Positions 9,570 to 18,609 of a stretch of DNA of 39,855 bases are shown here, one piece after another (position 1 is the first letter of the stretch; each line of letters starts with the position of its first letter). Source of the stretch: Allomyces macrogynus ATCC 38327 (taxonomy: Eukaryota > Blastocladiomycota > Blastocladiomycetes > Blastocladiales > Blastocladiaceae); assembly GCA_000151295.1 (NCBI GenBank), contig GG745381.1, positions 137,769 through 177,623 of the forward strand, read 5' to 3'. Position numbers and translations under genes: made by a program. The notes beneath the pieces were generated by a model that was not told the origin of the DNA, did not search any database, and worked only from the letters and a program-made list of their open reading frames with translations.

Positions 9570-11483
9570 ATTACGATCCTCTTCGCCCTCCGCGCTCCCA
9601 GACACCTCGCACCGGGCACCCACGAGCGCGTACGCGTCTGCGAACCTGTCGTTCTCGCGCCGCGCAACGGCGCCGTCGGCCTCACGCCACTCGCGCACGC
9701 GGCTCCAGGACTGCCACCGCGCGCACGGGACTTGGTCCACCACTTATTGGGCGTCGAAACGCACCTGGCCAACGTCGTGCGCGAGTCTGGCGTGACGCCA
9801 GTCGCGGCGTCGAGCGAGACGGTGTGGTACCGGTCGGTGTTTGGCGCTACGAAGTACGAATCGCTGATCCGCTCCAGGGTTGCGAAGTGCGCAGGCCCTG
9901 ACCATCTATCTCATGGTTAGGACCAGCGCGTCGGCGGCGGCTGCAACGTTCGTACCATCGACGATGACTCCCGTGCTGCCAGCTACACCCGTACCATGGC
10001 CTATGCCCGCGCTCGCATCCGCGCGCGGCTGGTCGACGACGCCGGTCGCCGCTGCGGGACCGAATCCCGCCGCTGCCGCTGCGGATCCGCCCACTCTCGT
10101 CCCTGCCCCAGTACTGCCGCTCGTAACGCACGGGTCGCCCTCTACACCACCCGACGTCCCGGTGGCAGCGCCAATGGGACCGCCGCGCACCGCGTCGCGC
10201 GATCGCGACCGGCACCAGAATCGGGACAGGGAGCACGAGCGGAGACGGGACCGCGGTCGTGACCGCAGCAGGGATGACAGTGTAGAACTCCGTCGGAGTT
10301 CTACAGACAGCCGTAGCAGCAGCGACTGGGATCGACGGAGTCGGCGCGACCGCACTGACCGGGATCGGAAGCAGGACCAAACGCGTGAGCGCAGCCGCGG
10401 CTGCGATAAGGGCAGGCGGAACATGAGCACGGGCACGCACTCCCGCCATTTTTCGCGGCGCCAACAAAGCCGCAGCCTCACGCGCAGCGCGAGCCGCGAT
10501 CGATCCTCGGACCGCCGTGCGCGGAAACGGACCCGGTCGCGCAGCCGCGACCGCGACCATGGCCGTAGGGATCGGTCACACTCTCATGCCCGATCGCGGA
10601 GCGCGTCGCGCGCCAAGCGCCCACGCACGACGGCCGCGCTGACGACGACTGATCCTCGGGACCTCGTCCCGTTTGTTGGGAAACTACCGAACGGGACGGC
10701 GCGCATGCTCTTATCGAACCTGTCGTGGGCAAGGCGGCTGGATATGGCGCTTGTAGCGACGGGCGTGTTGCGGAAGGTGGTGCTGGATGTGGACCGCGAC
10801 CAAGTGCGGTTTTGGATGAAGTGCACACCAACGTGCGTGCGAATTTAGCGGAAGGGTGGGAAGGGAAAGGAAACTGAAGAACGTGGCGGGTGTGGGGGAT
10901 AGAATTATTGACGACGTGATGCGCGAGTCGGGTGTGATTCTCCGAGGGGTTTGGATCGACGTGCGTTTCTTTCACCCGAAAAAGACTTCATTGCGGTGTC
11001 CAGTCCTGACTTTGACTGGTCCTGACGTAGTTCGAACTCGCCGACGTGAGCGCGGTCCCACGCACTCGTCCATCGTCGCGCTCTGTCTATTTGGTCATGA
11101 ACGTGCCGCACGCGGTTGGCGCCATCAACCAACTCTTGCATGATCTGCACCTGGATGGCGCGCAGATTGATTACCCGACGATCGGGACGATGCCGGACCT
11201 CGGCGTTCCCTACGCGCTCTTGACGGTGCCGAGGGGGTGCGTGGCCGAGGCTGAGACAATGGATGGGGTGTGGGTCGAAGGTGCGAAGTTGCGGGTGCGT
11301 GCTGTGTCTTGGGTTGCTGGCAGGGTGGCAGTGGGTGTGGACCGACACGAAATGGGGAGGTCTTAGATGGTTCACTTGGACGATGCGCGAGCGCTGTTTG
11401 CGTTTGCGGATAAGGCGCGGCTCGTGGCGATGGTACGGGTAATGGTGGACAAGGTCATGGCAGAGGCAAGGGGGAGCGGATAG
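9570..11483 (+). CDS. RSR family member P4 (exon 1 unresolved)
   Basis: Exons: 9570-9853, 9921-10832, 10903-10960, 11031-11294, 11367-11483, about 545 residues before adding exon 1. Exon 1 must lie between about 9190 and 9510, but several donors are possible and I cannot choose. The N-terminal module reads ITILFALRAP...VCEPVVLAPR...VVRESG. A 67-nt intron (9854-9920, GTACGA...TAG) not seen in the paralogues separates it from the linker. The linker is rich in RD/RS/ER dipeptides. The first RRM-like module has PFVGKLPNGTARML and VRFWMKCTPT; the 58-nt exon gives DDVMRESGVILRG. The second module (YLVMNVPHAVG...QIDYPT...YALLTVPR...GAKLR) is undivided. The tail is HLDDARALFAF. No internal stop is seen. 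Function unknown. Confidence 0.65.
10281..10305. repeat. Perfect 12-bp-arm palindrome inside the P4 RS linker
   Basis: Arms TGTAGAACTCCG and CGGAGTTCTACA flank a single T. It sits in coding sequence for the linker and is absent from the paralogues at the matching place. It could form a tight hairpin in DNA or mRNA. Confidence 0.8.
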
Positions 11484-11534
11484 GAAAAGGCGTGGATGTC
11501 GTCATACATTATGTTTGCGCTCCTGCTCATAGGG

Positions 11535-11625
11535 AACGCTGCTCGATGCAGCGCCGTCCGGGGCCATGGTGCGCCCCCAAGCATACCGCGGTTCCGTACG
11601 CCAGCTCGCGCTTTGTTGAATTTGG
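11535..11625. repeat. Dispersed repeat, copy d (fragment)
   Basis: Shares the ordered blocks GCAGCGCCGTCC, CATGGTGYGCC, AGCATACCG and AGCTCGCG(C/T)TTTG with 32,690-32,760. It lies between the stop of P4 and the remains of P5. Confidence 0.5.
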
Positions 11626-11774
11626 ATGCCGTTGTGCTTGAGGGCGGCAGGCAAGCCCGTCCGGAGGGAGCGGAGGCAGGGGTTCGTGGAGGGCGGTCCT
11701 TGGCGCCTGCCACACAATAACGATGCGGGACAGCGTGGGATCACGGCCGTGGCGGTGCTGTCCGTGACCAAGAT

Positions 11775-12776
11775 TTGGGCCTGGACCAGGGGCGGGAGTG
11801 CGAGCGGAAACGGGACCGCGGCCGCGACCGCAGCAGCCGGGAGGGTAGCTGCTGCAGCCGCGATCGGAAGACATGCGGGATAAGAGCAAGGCCGAGGCCA
11901 AGGATGGGCGTCGATCCGCGTCGAGTAAGACCAAGGACCGGCGCCGATCCTCGTCGAGTACGACCAAGGCTCCGCTCCGATCTTCCCGGCGCGATCGCAG
12001 CCGCAGCCGCCCGCGCAGCGCGAGCCGCGACCGCTCATCCAACCGTCGCGCGCGGAAGCGGACCTGGTCGCGCAGCCGCAATCACGACCGCGGCGACGAC
12101 CGCGACCGTTCACGCTCCTGCTCACCCAAGGTATCGCGCAAAATGCGCGCGCGCGTGACGGCGGCGCCGCTGGCCGCAGCCAATTCTCGGGATTAGGTCC
12201 CGTTTCTTGAGACACTTCTGAACGGACACGCGCGCATGGTCTTGGCCAACACGACGTGGGCGGCGAAGCGGCTGGATATCGTGCTGTCAGCGGCTGGGGT
12301 CATGGAGAAGGTGACGCTGGACGTGGATCGTGGCGTCGTGCGGTTTTGGATGAAGAGCACGCCAACGTGCGTGTTCGCGTTTGAATGAGGTGGAGAGTGA
12401 ATCATCTACCTGGTCTTGAACGTGCCGCAGTCAATTAGCGTCTTCAATCGCCACTTGCTCGATCGGCACCTGCACGGCGCGCAAGCCGATTACGCGGCGT
12501 GGACGATGCCGAACCTCGGCGTACTTGACGGTGCCGATGGGGCACGTGGCTGAGGCCGAGATGATGGATGGGAGGTGGGTCGAGGGCGCGAAGTTGCGGG
12601 TGCGTGTGAACGGTGGGTTGCTGGTGTTGGCGGTTGGTGGCAACTGACTCTGGTGGACGGGGTCGATGTAGAAGTTTCACTCGGATGATGCGCGCGCATT
12701 ACTTGCTGATCATGCGCAGCTCGTGGCGACGGTGCAGACGTTGGCTGGCACGGTCGTCACGAAGGAAAGCGGTTAG
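11775..12776 (+). pseudogene. RSR family member P5, broken duplicate of P4
   Basis: Closest to P4 by eye. RS/RD-rich coding (11,775-12,193) is split over two frames. Where P4 reads RDLVPFVGKL, P5 has a stop (RD, then TAG 12,194-12,196, then VPFLETLLNG). The module then continues to VRFWMKSTPT at 12,366. The introns and the 58-nt exon expected next are missing: only about 35 nt separate it from the second module at about 12,401 (IYLVLNVPQSI). That module lacks about 14 nt relative to P4 around LGV..LTVP, which shifts the frame. A good donor follows at 12,600. The tail exon 12,672-12,776 is intact (FHSDDARALLADHAQL). Confidence 0.65.
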
Positions 12777-12931
12777 GACGGGGACGCGGATCAATATTAC
12801 AAGAAGAGACGGTGGGTGTTTGTGTAATCAACATGGTGATTTAGCAGTTCAAGGGTGCACAGTGTCAGAGCCGCGAGTGGGATGAGCTAGAGGCAGGATG
12901 CGTGGAGAGGACCAAGCGGGAAGGAGTTTCT

Positions 12932-13275
12932 CTCGACGATTTAAAGCGTCTCGACGCGTGTTTGGTTCCGTCCCCGGTGAAAAGATAAATCATCAATTCG
13001 AGGACTGTGGCACAAGCGATGCGTCTCGAAAACTAAGCGATTTAGCGAGAGAACCACGCGGCGCCCTCCGTTCGGTGCTGCCCCACCAGGACGAGTCGGG
13101 CCTCCAGGAACTCGCGGCCGAGAGTAAGGGCGTGGGGGAGACAGGCCTCGGTTGACGATCAGCGCACTGCTGGCCGGCGTTGGAGGTGGGTTGAGGTTAA
13201 AGTATCGTGTCGCCTGGTCGAGAGCAGAGTTGAAGGAGATGGAAGCTCGAGGATAAGGGGAAGGCTGCTGTGAGC
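12932..13275. repeat. Dispersed repeat, copy a
   Basis: Shares ordered blocks with 32,085-32,760: GACGCGT, CCTCGGTGA/CCCCGGTGA with ATCAATT, then CACCAGGACGRGTCGGGCCTC, GCGTGGGGGAGACA, CAGCGCA and GCCGGCGTTG, then CGTGTCGCCT and GGCTCGAGGATA/AGCTCGAGGATA and GCAGCGCC. About 250 nt present in the 32 kb copy, between the GGTCAA/GGTTAA block and CGTGTCGCCT, is absent here. It lies just upstream of the P6 start. Confidence 0.6.
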
Positions 13276-13535
13276 AGCGCCTTTTGCTTTGTTCTTGTTG
13301 GCTGGCGTGGCAGCAGCGCTGGTGTCGTTGCATCTTGCGGAAGAGGACGCAGACACTCGCTGGTTGACGGCGCGTGACCCACGTGGATCGCAAGTGAACG
13401 TGTCCCGCTTTGCGACAGGCATCCGACATGCGGCGGCCAGACACACCCGACTGGCAATTCGTCCTCCTGCCTCCGCGGCGGCCCGCTAAGTCCACCTCGT
13501 CCACATTGACCGACCGATCGACGGCACGCTGCACC

Positions 13536-13723
13536 ATGGACCAGCTGCCGCTATTCACTTGGCGCGCTCCCGTTGCCGCCACGGCGGCAGCGCCTGTACC
13601 GACCACGATGACCGCAGCACACCACGCTTCGCCCGTCGACCACCCGCAAGATTCCGGCCCAGCGCACGGATACTTGAACCTTCCCCAAGCTAATGGTCTT
13701 CCCGCCTATCCGTTTGCTGCCCT

Positions 13724-13783
<60 letters not shown>

Positions 13784-15739
13784 CTTGGCTAGCTCAAATC
13801 TTACGGCGGCGCCCTTTGCAACCTCGGCGCTGCACCAGGCGCCTATATTCCCATGGTCTGTAACACCCGGAGTACCAGCTCCGGCGACGTTGCACGCCGG
13901 GGGATACGCTCTTACCGGTCCCCAACCGGTGAGCGCGACGCAGGACGAGGCCGACGACGAGGTAATTTGCCGGCCTGGGCCCGCCGTCCGACCATTCGCC
14001 GGCGTAAATCTCAAGTGCCCTCGCTCGGATTAGATCACGATCCTGTTTGCCCTCCGCGCGCCGATCCGTGCGAATTCCCATGCGCCCGTGCACGTATGCG
14101 AGCCCTTCGTCCTCGCGCCGCACGACGCCGCTGGCATGTCGCTCATGCAGGCGCTGATCGCGAGCCCGCTGCCGGGGCCAGCGCTTGTGCTCGTGCGCAA
14201 TTTGCTGCAAGTCGATAGGCACCTCGCCGAAGTGGTGCGCGCGTCGGGCGGGACACCAGTGGCCGTAGCGACCGACACGCAGTGGCACCGCGCGGTCTTG
14301 AGTGGGGCCGGGTACGCCCCCATTTCGTTCAAAGTTGTAGGAACTCGAGCCCGGATGCTGACGTATGTACATAGCGACCGTGCGTTGCCGGTCACGTCCA
14401 CTCCGTCAGTCGCATCGATGCCGCCCACGACGACAACGTACGCGCCTGTTCCCGTTCCGGCTGCAGCATCGATGTTCGCGCCAGCCGTTCCTGCCATGTC
14501 CGGTGCTGCGACGTACGCGGCCTCTCCACCACTGTCGGCGTTCTGGGCCGTGCCGCATGCACAGCCAAGTGCAGTATCGGCGTCGTTCGACCCGACGGGG
14601 CGGACGGAAACGCCACGCGACCGCGATCGGCGCGAAAAGAGCGGTTCGAACCGGGACCGAGGTCGTGACCGCGACCGCGAGCGGGATCGCGGTCGTGAAA
14701 AAGATTACATGGACGAGGAGAACGACCGGCACCGGTCCTCGCGACGCCGTCGCAGTCGCACGCGCAGTACCAGCCGCGGCACGGACCGCACCAGCACCCG
14801 GCGCACACGGAAACGCTCTCGCTCTCGCTCCCGCTCCCGCTCCCGCTCCCGCTCCCGTTCCCGCGGCCGCGGCCGCGATCGCACACGGTCCCGATCCCGA
14901 TCCCCCTCTCGCCCCCGCAGCGTGCCGCGCAAGCGCGCGCACACCACGTCGATGCGCGACTCCACGGCCACGCTGCGCGCCGCGGATCACATGGTCGAGT
15001 TCATTGGCACGTTGGTGGGCGGGACCACGCAGATGCTGGTGGCGCACCGGCCATGGCTGCGTCGACTCGAGAATGCGTTTGCGTCGACCGGTGCGATCGA
15101 GCAGGTGACCGTGGACGAGTACCAGAACGCCGTGCGGTTCCGGATCGCGCGCACGGCGACGGTCGTGGACGACGTGATGCGCGAGTCGGGCATGATGATT
15201 GCCGGTGCGAGGTTCGAGGTGCGTTCAGGCTCTGTTTTGGACTCGCCGGATCTCGGACACCGTCTGACTGACCTGCGATTCGCACCCAGTTTGAGCCCGC
15301 CAACGCTACCGACCTCCCAGCCGCGCGCCCTCAACCGCGACACGTCTACGCCGTCCTGAACGCGCCGCGGTCGATTGGCGACTTCCACGCTCGCTTGCAC
15401 AGCCTGAAACTTCGAGCGGTGCAGATCGATTACCCGTCGAAACCATTGGTCCTGGGCACACGCATCGTGCACGCGTTCTTGACCGTGCCGGGGGAGTACG
15501 CCAAATTTGTGCAGGTCCTCGACGGGCTGTTGGTGGCAGGGGCGAAATTGCGGGTGCGTTCGAGTTCTTCTTCCATGACGTGGGTGGCTGGACGAGGGCT
15601 GACGTTAAAGTGGTTCCAGATGTTTCGGCTGGAGGATGCGGGCGCGCTGTTTGCCGACCCGCCGCGACTTGCAGATGCGCTGCAGGGGTTTGCGCGGCAG
15701 GTGTTGGTGGAAGCGGCGGAGGCCGAGGGCAATCGGTGA
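13536..15739 (+). CDS. RSR family member P6, the clearest intact copy
   Basis: Four exons: 13,536-13,961, 14,034-15,218, 15,290-15,553, 15,620-15,739, about 664 residues. Exon 1 (142 residues) has a 19-Gln tract. Exon 2 starts ITILFALRAP, then VHVCEPFVLAP, LLQVDRHLAEVVRASG, then an RS linker with nine consecutive RS dipeptides flanked by RD/RE repeats. The first RRM-like module follows: MVEFIGTLVGGTTQML, a helix, IEQVTVDEYQNAVRF, then VVDDVMRESGMMIAGARFEV. The paralogues split this by an intron; here the two exons are continuous, with residues aligned exactly across the former junction. The second module is undivided: VYAVLNAPRSIG, QIDYPS, VHAFLTVPGEYA, LDGLLVAGAKLR. The tail is FRLEDAGALFADPPRL. 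The order (strand, helix, two strands, helix, strand) resembles an RRM, but canonical RNP1/RNP2 aromatics are not evident. Nuclear RNA-related function is inference only. Confidence 0.7.
13725..13781 (+). repeat. CAG trinucleotide repeat (19 units) coding for polyGln
   Basis: Nineteen uninterrupted CAG codons in frame in exon 1 of P6. Pure repeats of this length are expected to vary in length between isolates. The opposite strand gives an open polyLeu frame that I treat as a shadow. Confidence 0.9.
14814..14862 (+). repeat. CGCTCC hexanucleotide repeat coding for (Arg-Ser)n
   Basis: CGCTCT/CGCTCC units in tandem encode consecutive Arg-Ser dipeptides in the P6 linker. This is a direct example of RS-domain growth by a short tandem repeat. 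Confidence 0.8.
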
Positions 15740-15859
15740 GACTATCGTAGATGTGTGAAGAATATCGGGATTCATAATTTGGGGATTGAGAAAGGCAAGG
15801 AAAGATCAAACGTGTGGATCAGCACACTCCCCATCACGCCGAATCCAACTCGCGCGTGT

Positions 15860-16040
15860 GATCAAGCGAGATAATGCGAGGATTCCTCCGGGTCCTGATC
15901 ATTTTCAATTCGAAGTCCGATTTTTTTTCGCGAAGACCGTAGCGCACACGATTGCGCCTTGACTCGGCATACATATCACCAAGTGAGAGAAAAGCGCGGC
16001 GGCTTACGATAGGAGCTGCCCCACCACCAAACAGCACACG
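15860..16040. repeat. Dispersed repeat, copy b
   Basis: Shares with 32,110-32,240 the blocks CCTCCGGGTCCTGATCAT...TCAATT, ACACGATTGCGCCT(T/C)GACTC and AAG(T/C)GAGAGAAAAGCGCGGCG. Its right end runs directly into the truncated paralogue P7, so the junction near 16,040 may be a rearrangement breakpoint. Read on the minus strand, copies b and c share the peptide SRRAFLSLG, hinting that the repeat came from a coding sequence. Confidence 0.6.
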
Positions 16041-16049
16041 CGTCGCGGT

Positions 16050-16675
16050 TGCGGTGAGCGACCGCCCGTGGCCATGCGGCATGGCCGTGATCTTTTCCCT
16101 CTCGCCGCACATCAAGGACTTGCTCAAGGTCTTACAATTGATGCGGCTGCAGTCGACCCTGCTCGATAGCAAGAATCCCTTGCCCATTCCGCGGCGGTGT
16201 GCCAACGTGAAAGACGGGAGCTTGACCGTGGATCGTGACGGAATCGCTGCTCACGGAAAATCGTTTTCAGGCATGAGCTGTTGTCGGGTCGGGACATTCA
16301 CGCCGATTACTTTGGGGAGCTCGATGGGACGTGGGTCGCGGATCGGCAGTTGCGCTTACGTCTCTCAATATTTCGACCCGATCTTGCCCCGATTTATTTG
16401 TTGGCTCACATATCTTGCTACTTAAATGTTAGGTGCTCTGGCTCGAGAACGCCGCGACGCTAGGCTCTTTGCTGTTCCTCATGGACGGGCTACACGTCAT
16501 GGCCAAGACGGTTCTGACCAACAAATCTCGATCAGAGATGTCTTGGGTTGAGGCATGGGCATGGTTGGATAACGCACGGATTGAGAGAAGCATGAGCACA
16601 GCGTTGTCCAAACATTGTTCTCTATCCTTCAACAGGGAGACTGCTCAACAACAGCTGTCTTACGGCGAGTCGTGA
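16050..16675 (+). pseudogene. RSR family member P7, 3' fragment
   Basis: Only the second RRM-like module and the tail remain. 16,050-16,196 reads MAVIFSLSPHIKDLLKVLQL...TLLDSKNPLPIPR and ends at a phase-2 donor as in the split-exon subtype. 16,271-~16,355 reads HELLSGRDIHADYFGELDG. The expected donor after LR is changed from G-GTGCGT to C-TTACGT, so +1 is no longer G. The last exon, 16,433-16,675, begins VLWLENAATLG and extends about 40 codons beyond the family's usual tail. The 5' end is cut by dispersed repeat copy b. Loss of the 5' half and of a splice donor indicates a relic. Confidence 0.55.
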
Positions 16676-16848
16676 GAAAGGAGGCTACCGCCAGCATGTG
16701 GCAACAACACGAGGTGACCTGCCTCGCCAGTTTATTGTGCGTCCCATCAGCCAATGTCACGATTTGTTGGCTCACAAGAATTAGCAATGGAGGACAGGGA
16801 GGAAAATAACGCCTGAAGGACCAAATCAAATCGGCGCCTTGTTTGGGT

Positions 16849-17022
16849 GATGCTGGTTCTCGCGCGGATTCGCGAGGCCCAACGCGCTTTATTCCAGCTC
16901 AAGGCCGAAAAGCGTAAACTCGATGCGCGCGGGCCCGATGCGACGTCGTCGGCAAAGACGACTCAAAACTGCTCAGGGACGACTCAACACTGTTCTCGGC
17001 CCCAGAGCGGACCGCGGACATG
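16849..17022 (+). CDS. Short unrecognised ORF with coiled-coil-like start
   Basis: A ~57-codon frame from the ATG at 16,849. The first ~25 residues are a charged helix (IREAQRALFQLKAEKRKLD); the rest is a Thr/Gln/Cys-rich stretch with a short internal repeat (KTTQNCSGTTQHCS). It lies between P7 and P8 and resembles no family segment. It may be an orphan exon or chance. Confidence 0.2.
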
Positions 17023-17233
17023 AGGCCGAGTGCTCTCTGTTATGGACTAAGTAATTACGACACGGGATGTGATATGGACAGTCAGGGTTGGTGAGGCTGC
17101 CGCACTGACTCCCTGCCCTTCAAGTTCATGGCGGCCTGCAAACGATTTATCCGCGGTAGATGCGGGAGCCAGCGCGGCCGGCACCTCCACCATTTACCCG
17201 CAATTAAACACGCCAGATCGACCGTTTGCAAGC

Positions 17234-17929
17234 ATGGACCGGCTCTGGCTCAACCCGCACCGCCCACCAGCGCTCATCGAGGCACTACCAGCGCTTGTCG
17301 ACGCACTGCGACCGCCGCTCTGGACCCCGTCACAGCCATCATCCATAAATGATGCCAGTCTTTCCCCATGGAGTGTCAAGCCCAATTTCTCAGTTGAGCA
17401 CGCGCTCACACCCGTGGGGCAGCGGCGACACGTTTCTCGAAGTACAGAGGCAGAGCAAGATGACAACAAGGTCCGGCGAAATGCATCAAATCAGCCAAAC
17501 ACAATGGATTGCTGACGTTTCTACTTGTTTGATGGCCAAAGATTGTGATTCTATTTGCGCTCCGCGCACCAACGTCGATCTTGACCTACCAGGTGCGCGA
17601 CTGCGTGTAGTTCGGATGCCGTGTCGGCCCAAGACGTCATGCTGGGCGAGGAATGGGCTGGGAGTGGTGATAAAGAAACTGAAGATGGTGATTAGGATGG
17701 TCTACGATGTGATGCGCGAGTCGGGTGTGACGAATGCCAGGATCTGGGTCGAGGTGCGTCGCATAGTGGGCGGCACGATTGGCAGCCAGCATTGAACTGA
17801 CGTGCCACTCGCACGCTGGTAGTTTTCGCGGGCTGACGCGCGCGACGCAATTCCTGAGCACGAATCCCCACCGCCGCGGACCGTGTTCGTGCTCTTCCGC
17901 GTCACGTACCGCGCTGGTGGCGCGAATGG

Positions 17930-17943
<14 letters not shown>
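17234..17943 (+). pseudogene. RSR family member P8, internally deleted and truncated
   Basis: Exon 1, 17,234-17,470, begins MDRLWLNPHRPP and ends in a phase-0 donor. Exon 2 starts at 17,542 with IVILFALRAPTS and soon loses the family sequence and meets stops. The rest of the N-terminal module, the RS linker and the first RRM-like module are missing. The 58-nt exon 17,696-17,753 is intact (VYDVMRESGVTNARIWVE), as is the start of the second module at 17,823 (FSRADARDAIPEHE...VFVLFRVTY). Similarity ends at a (TG)n/poly-G tract. Clearly a relic of the split-exon subtype. Confidence 0.65.

Positions 17944-17960
<17 letters not shown>
17930..17960. repeat. (TG)n followed by poly-G (17) tract
   Basis: About seven TG units followed by 17 G, exactly where P8 loses similarity to its paralogues. 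It is a possible breakpoint or slippage site. Confidence 0.8.
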
Positions 17961-17961
<1 letters not shown>

Positions 17962-18218
17962 GTCGGCAGTCGTCAGCTAGGTATACCAGAATAAGAATGT
18001 TTGGGGCTAATGGGATGGAACAACGATGATGGGTGGCACAAGTTGTGCATGTCACAACGGATGTGATTAATGAATTGTTCAAAAGACATTCGGGCCGCAC
18101 AAACAAGAGCGACGCGCCCCATGTTGTTGCACCGGCCGCTCGCGACGCGCGGGTCGATTGCTGGCGCAACTAGCATCTCCTCCATCCAGCACTGCAGCAC
18201 ACAAGCCAGCTCGCTGAC

Positions 18219-18303
18219 ATGAACCGGCCCTGGCTCGACCCGCACCACCCACCATTGAGGTGCAGAGTGCGCATGACAAAGGCATTCTCGCTCCCGCTAC
18301 GTT
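18219..18303 (+). pseudogene. Isolated RSR exon-1 fragment
   Basis: Begins MNRPWLDPHHPP, matching the start of P8 (MDRLWLNPHRPP) at DNA level, including a few bases 5' of the ATG. It then diverges and stops after 28 codons. No downstream exon follows before P9. It supports the start-codon choice for P8. Confidence 0.5.
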
Positions 18304-18609
18304 GAGCTCTGACATTCTGTTTTGGTGCGGGCCAGATCATGGAAGCCGCGACCTCCGTTGCCAAGTCAAAACTATTCCGCATGTCGCAGGTGATGGGCGC
18401 TGTCTTGCCGCTGATGCTTTCCCACACTAGGTGATACTTCTCATCAGCGAAAAGAGCGATCCGCAACGTCCTGTTCTCAGAGAAACCGGTGTGCTTTGGT
18501 TGTGGCTTGTCCCGGCCCAGCCAGCCAATGACTCACACCGCGACCGCAGCGCGCTCCCCGTGCAAAGCCGGACGCTCCATTGCCGATACCGTCGCGACCA
18601 CCTCACATC

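Noticed and set aside
9906..10481. Long minus-strand frames opposite the RS linkers
   Set aside because: They are the antisense of Arg/Ser-rich repeats, with Leu/Arg/Ser-rich low-complexity content, and have no splice or domain conservation between paralogues.
13551..13784. Minus-strand polyLeu frame (and a polyCys frame)
   Set aside because: Antisense of the CAG repeat in P6 exon 1.
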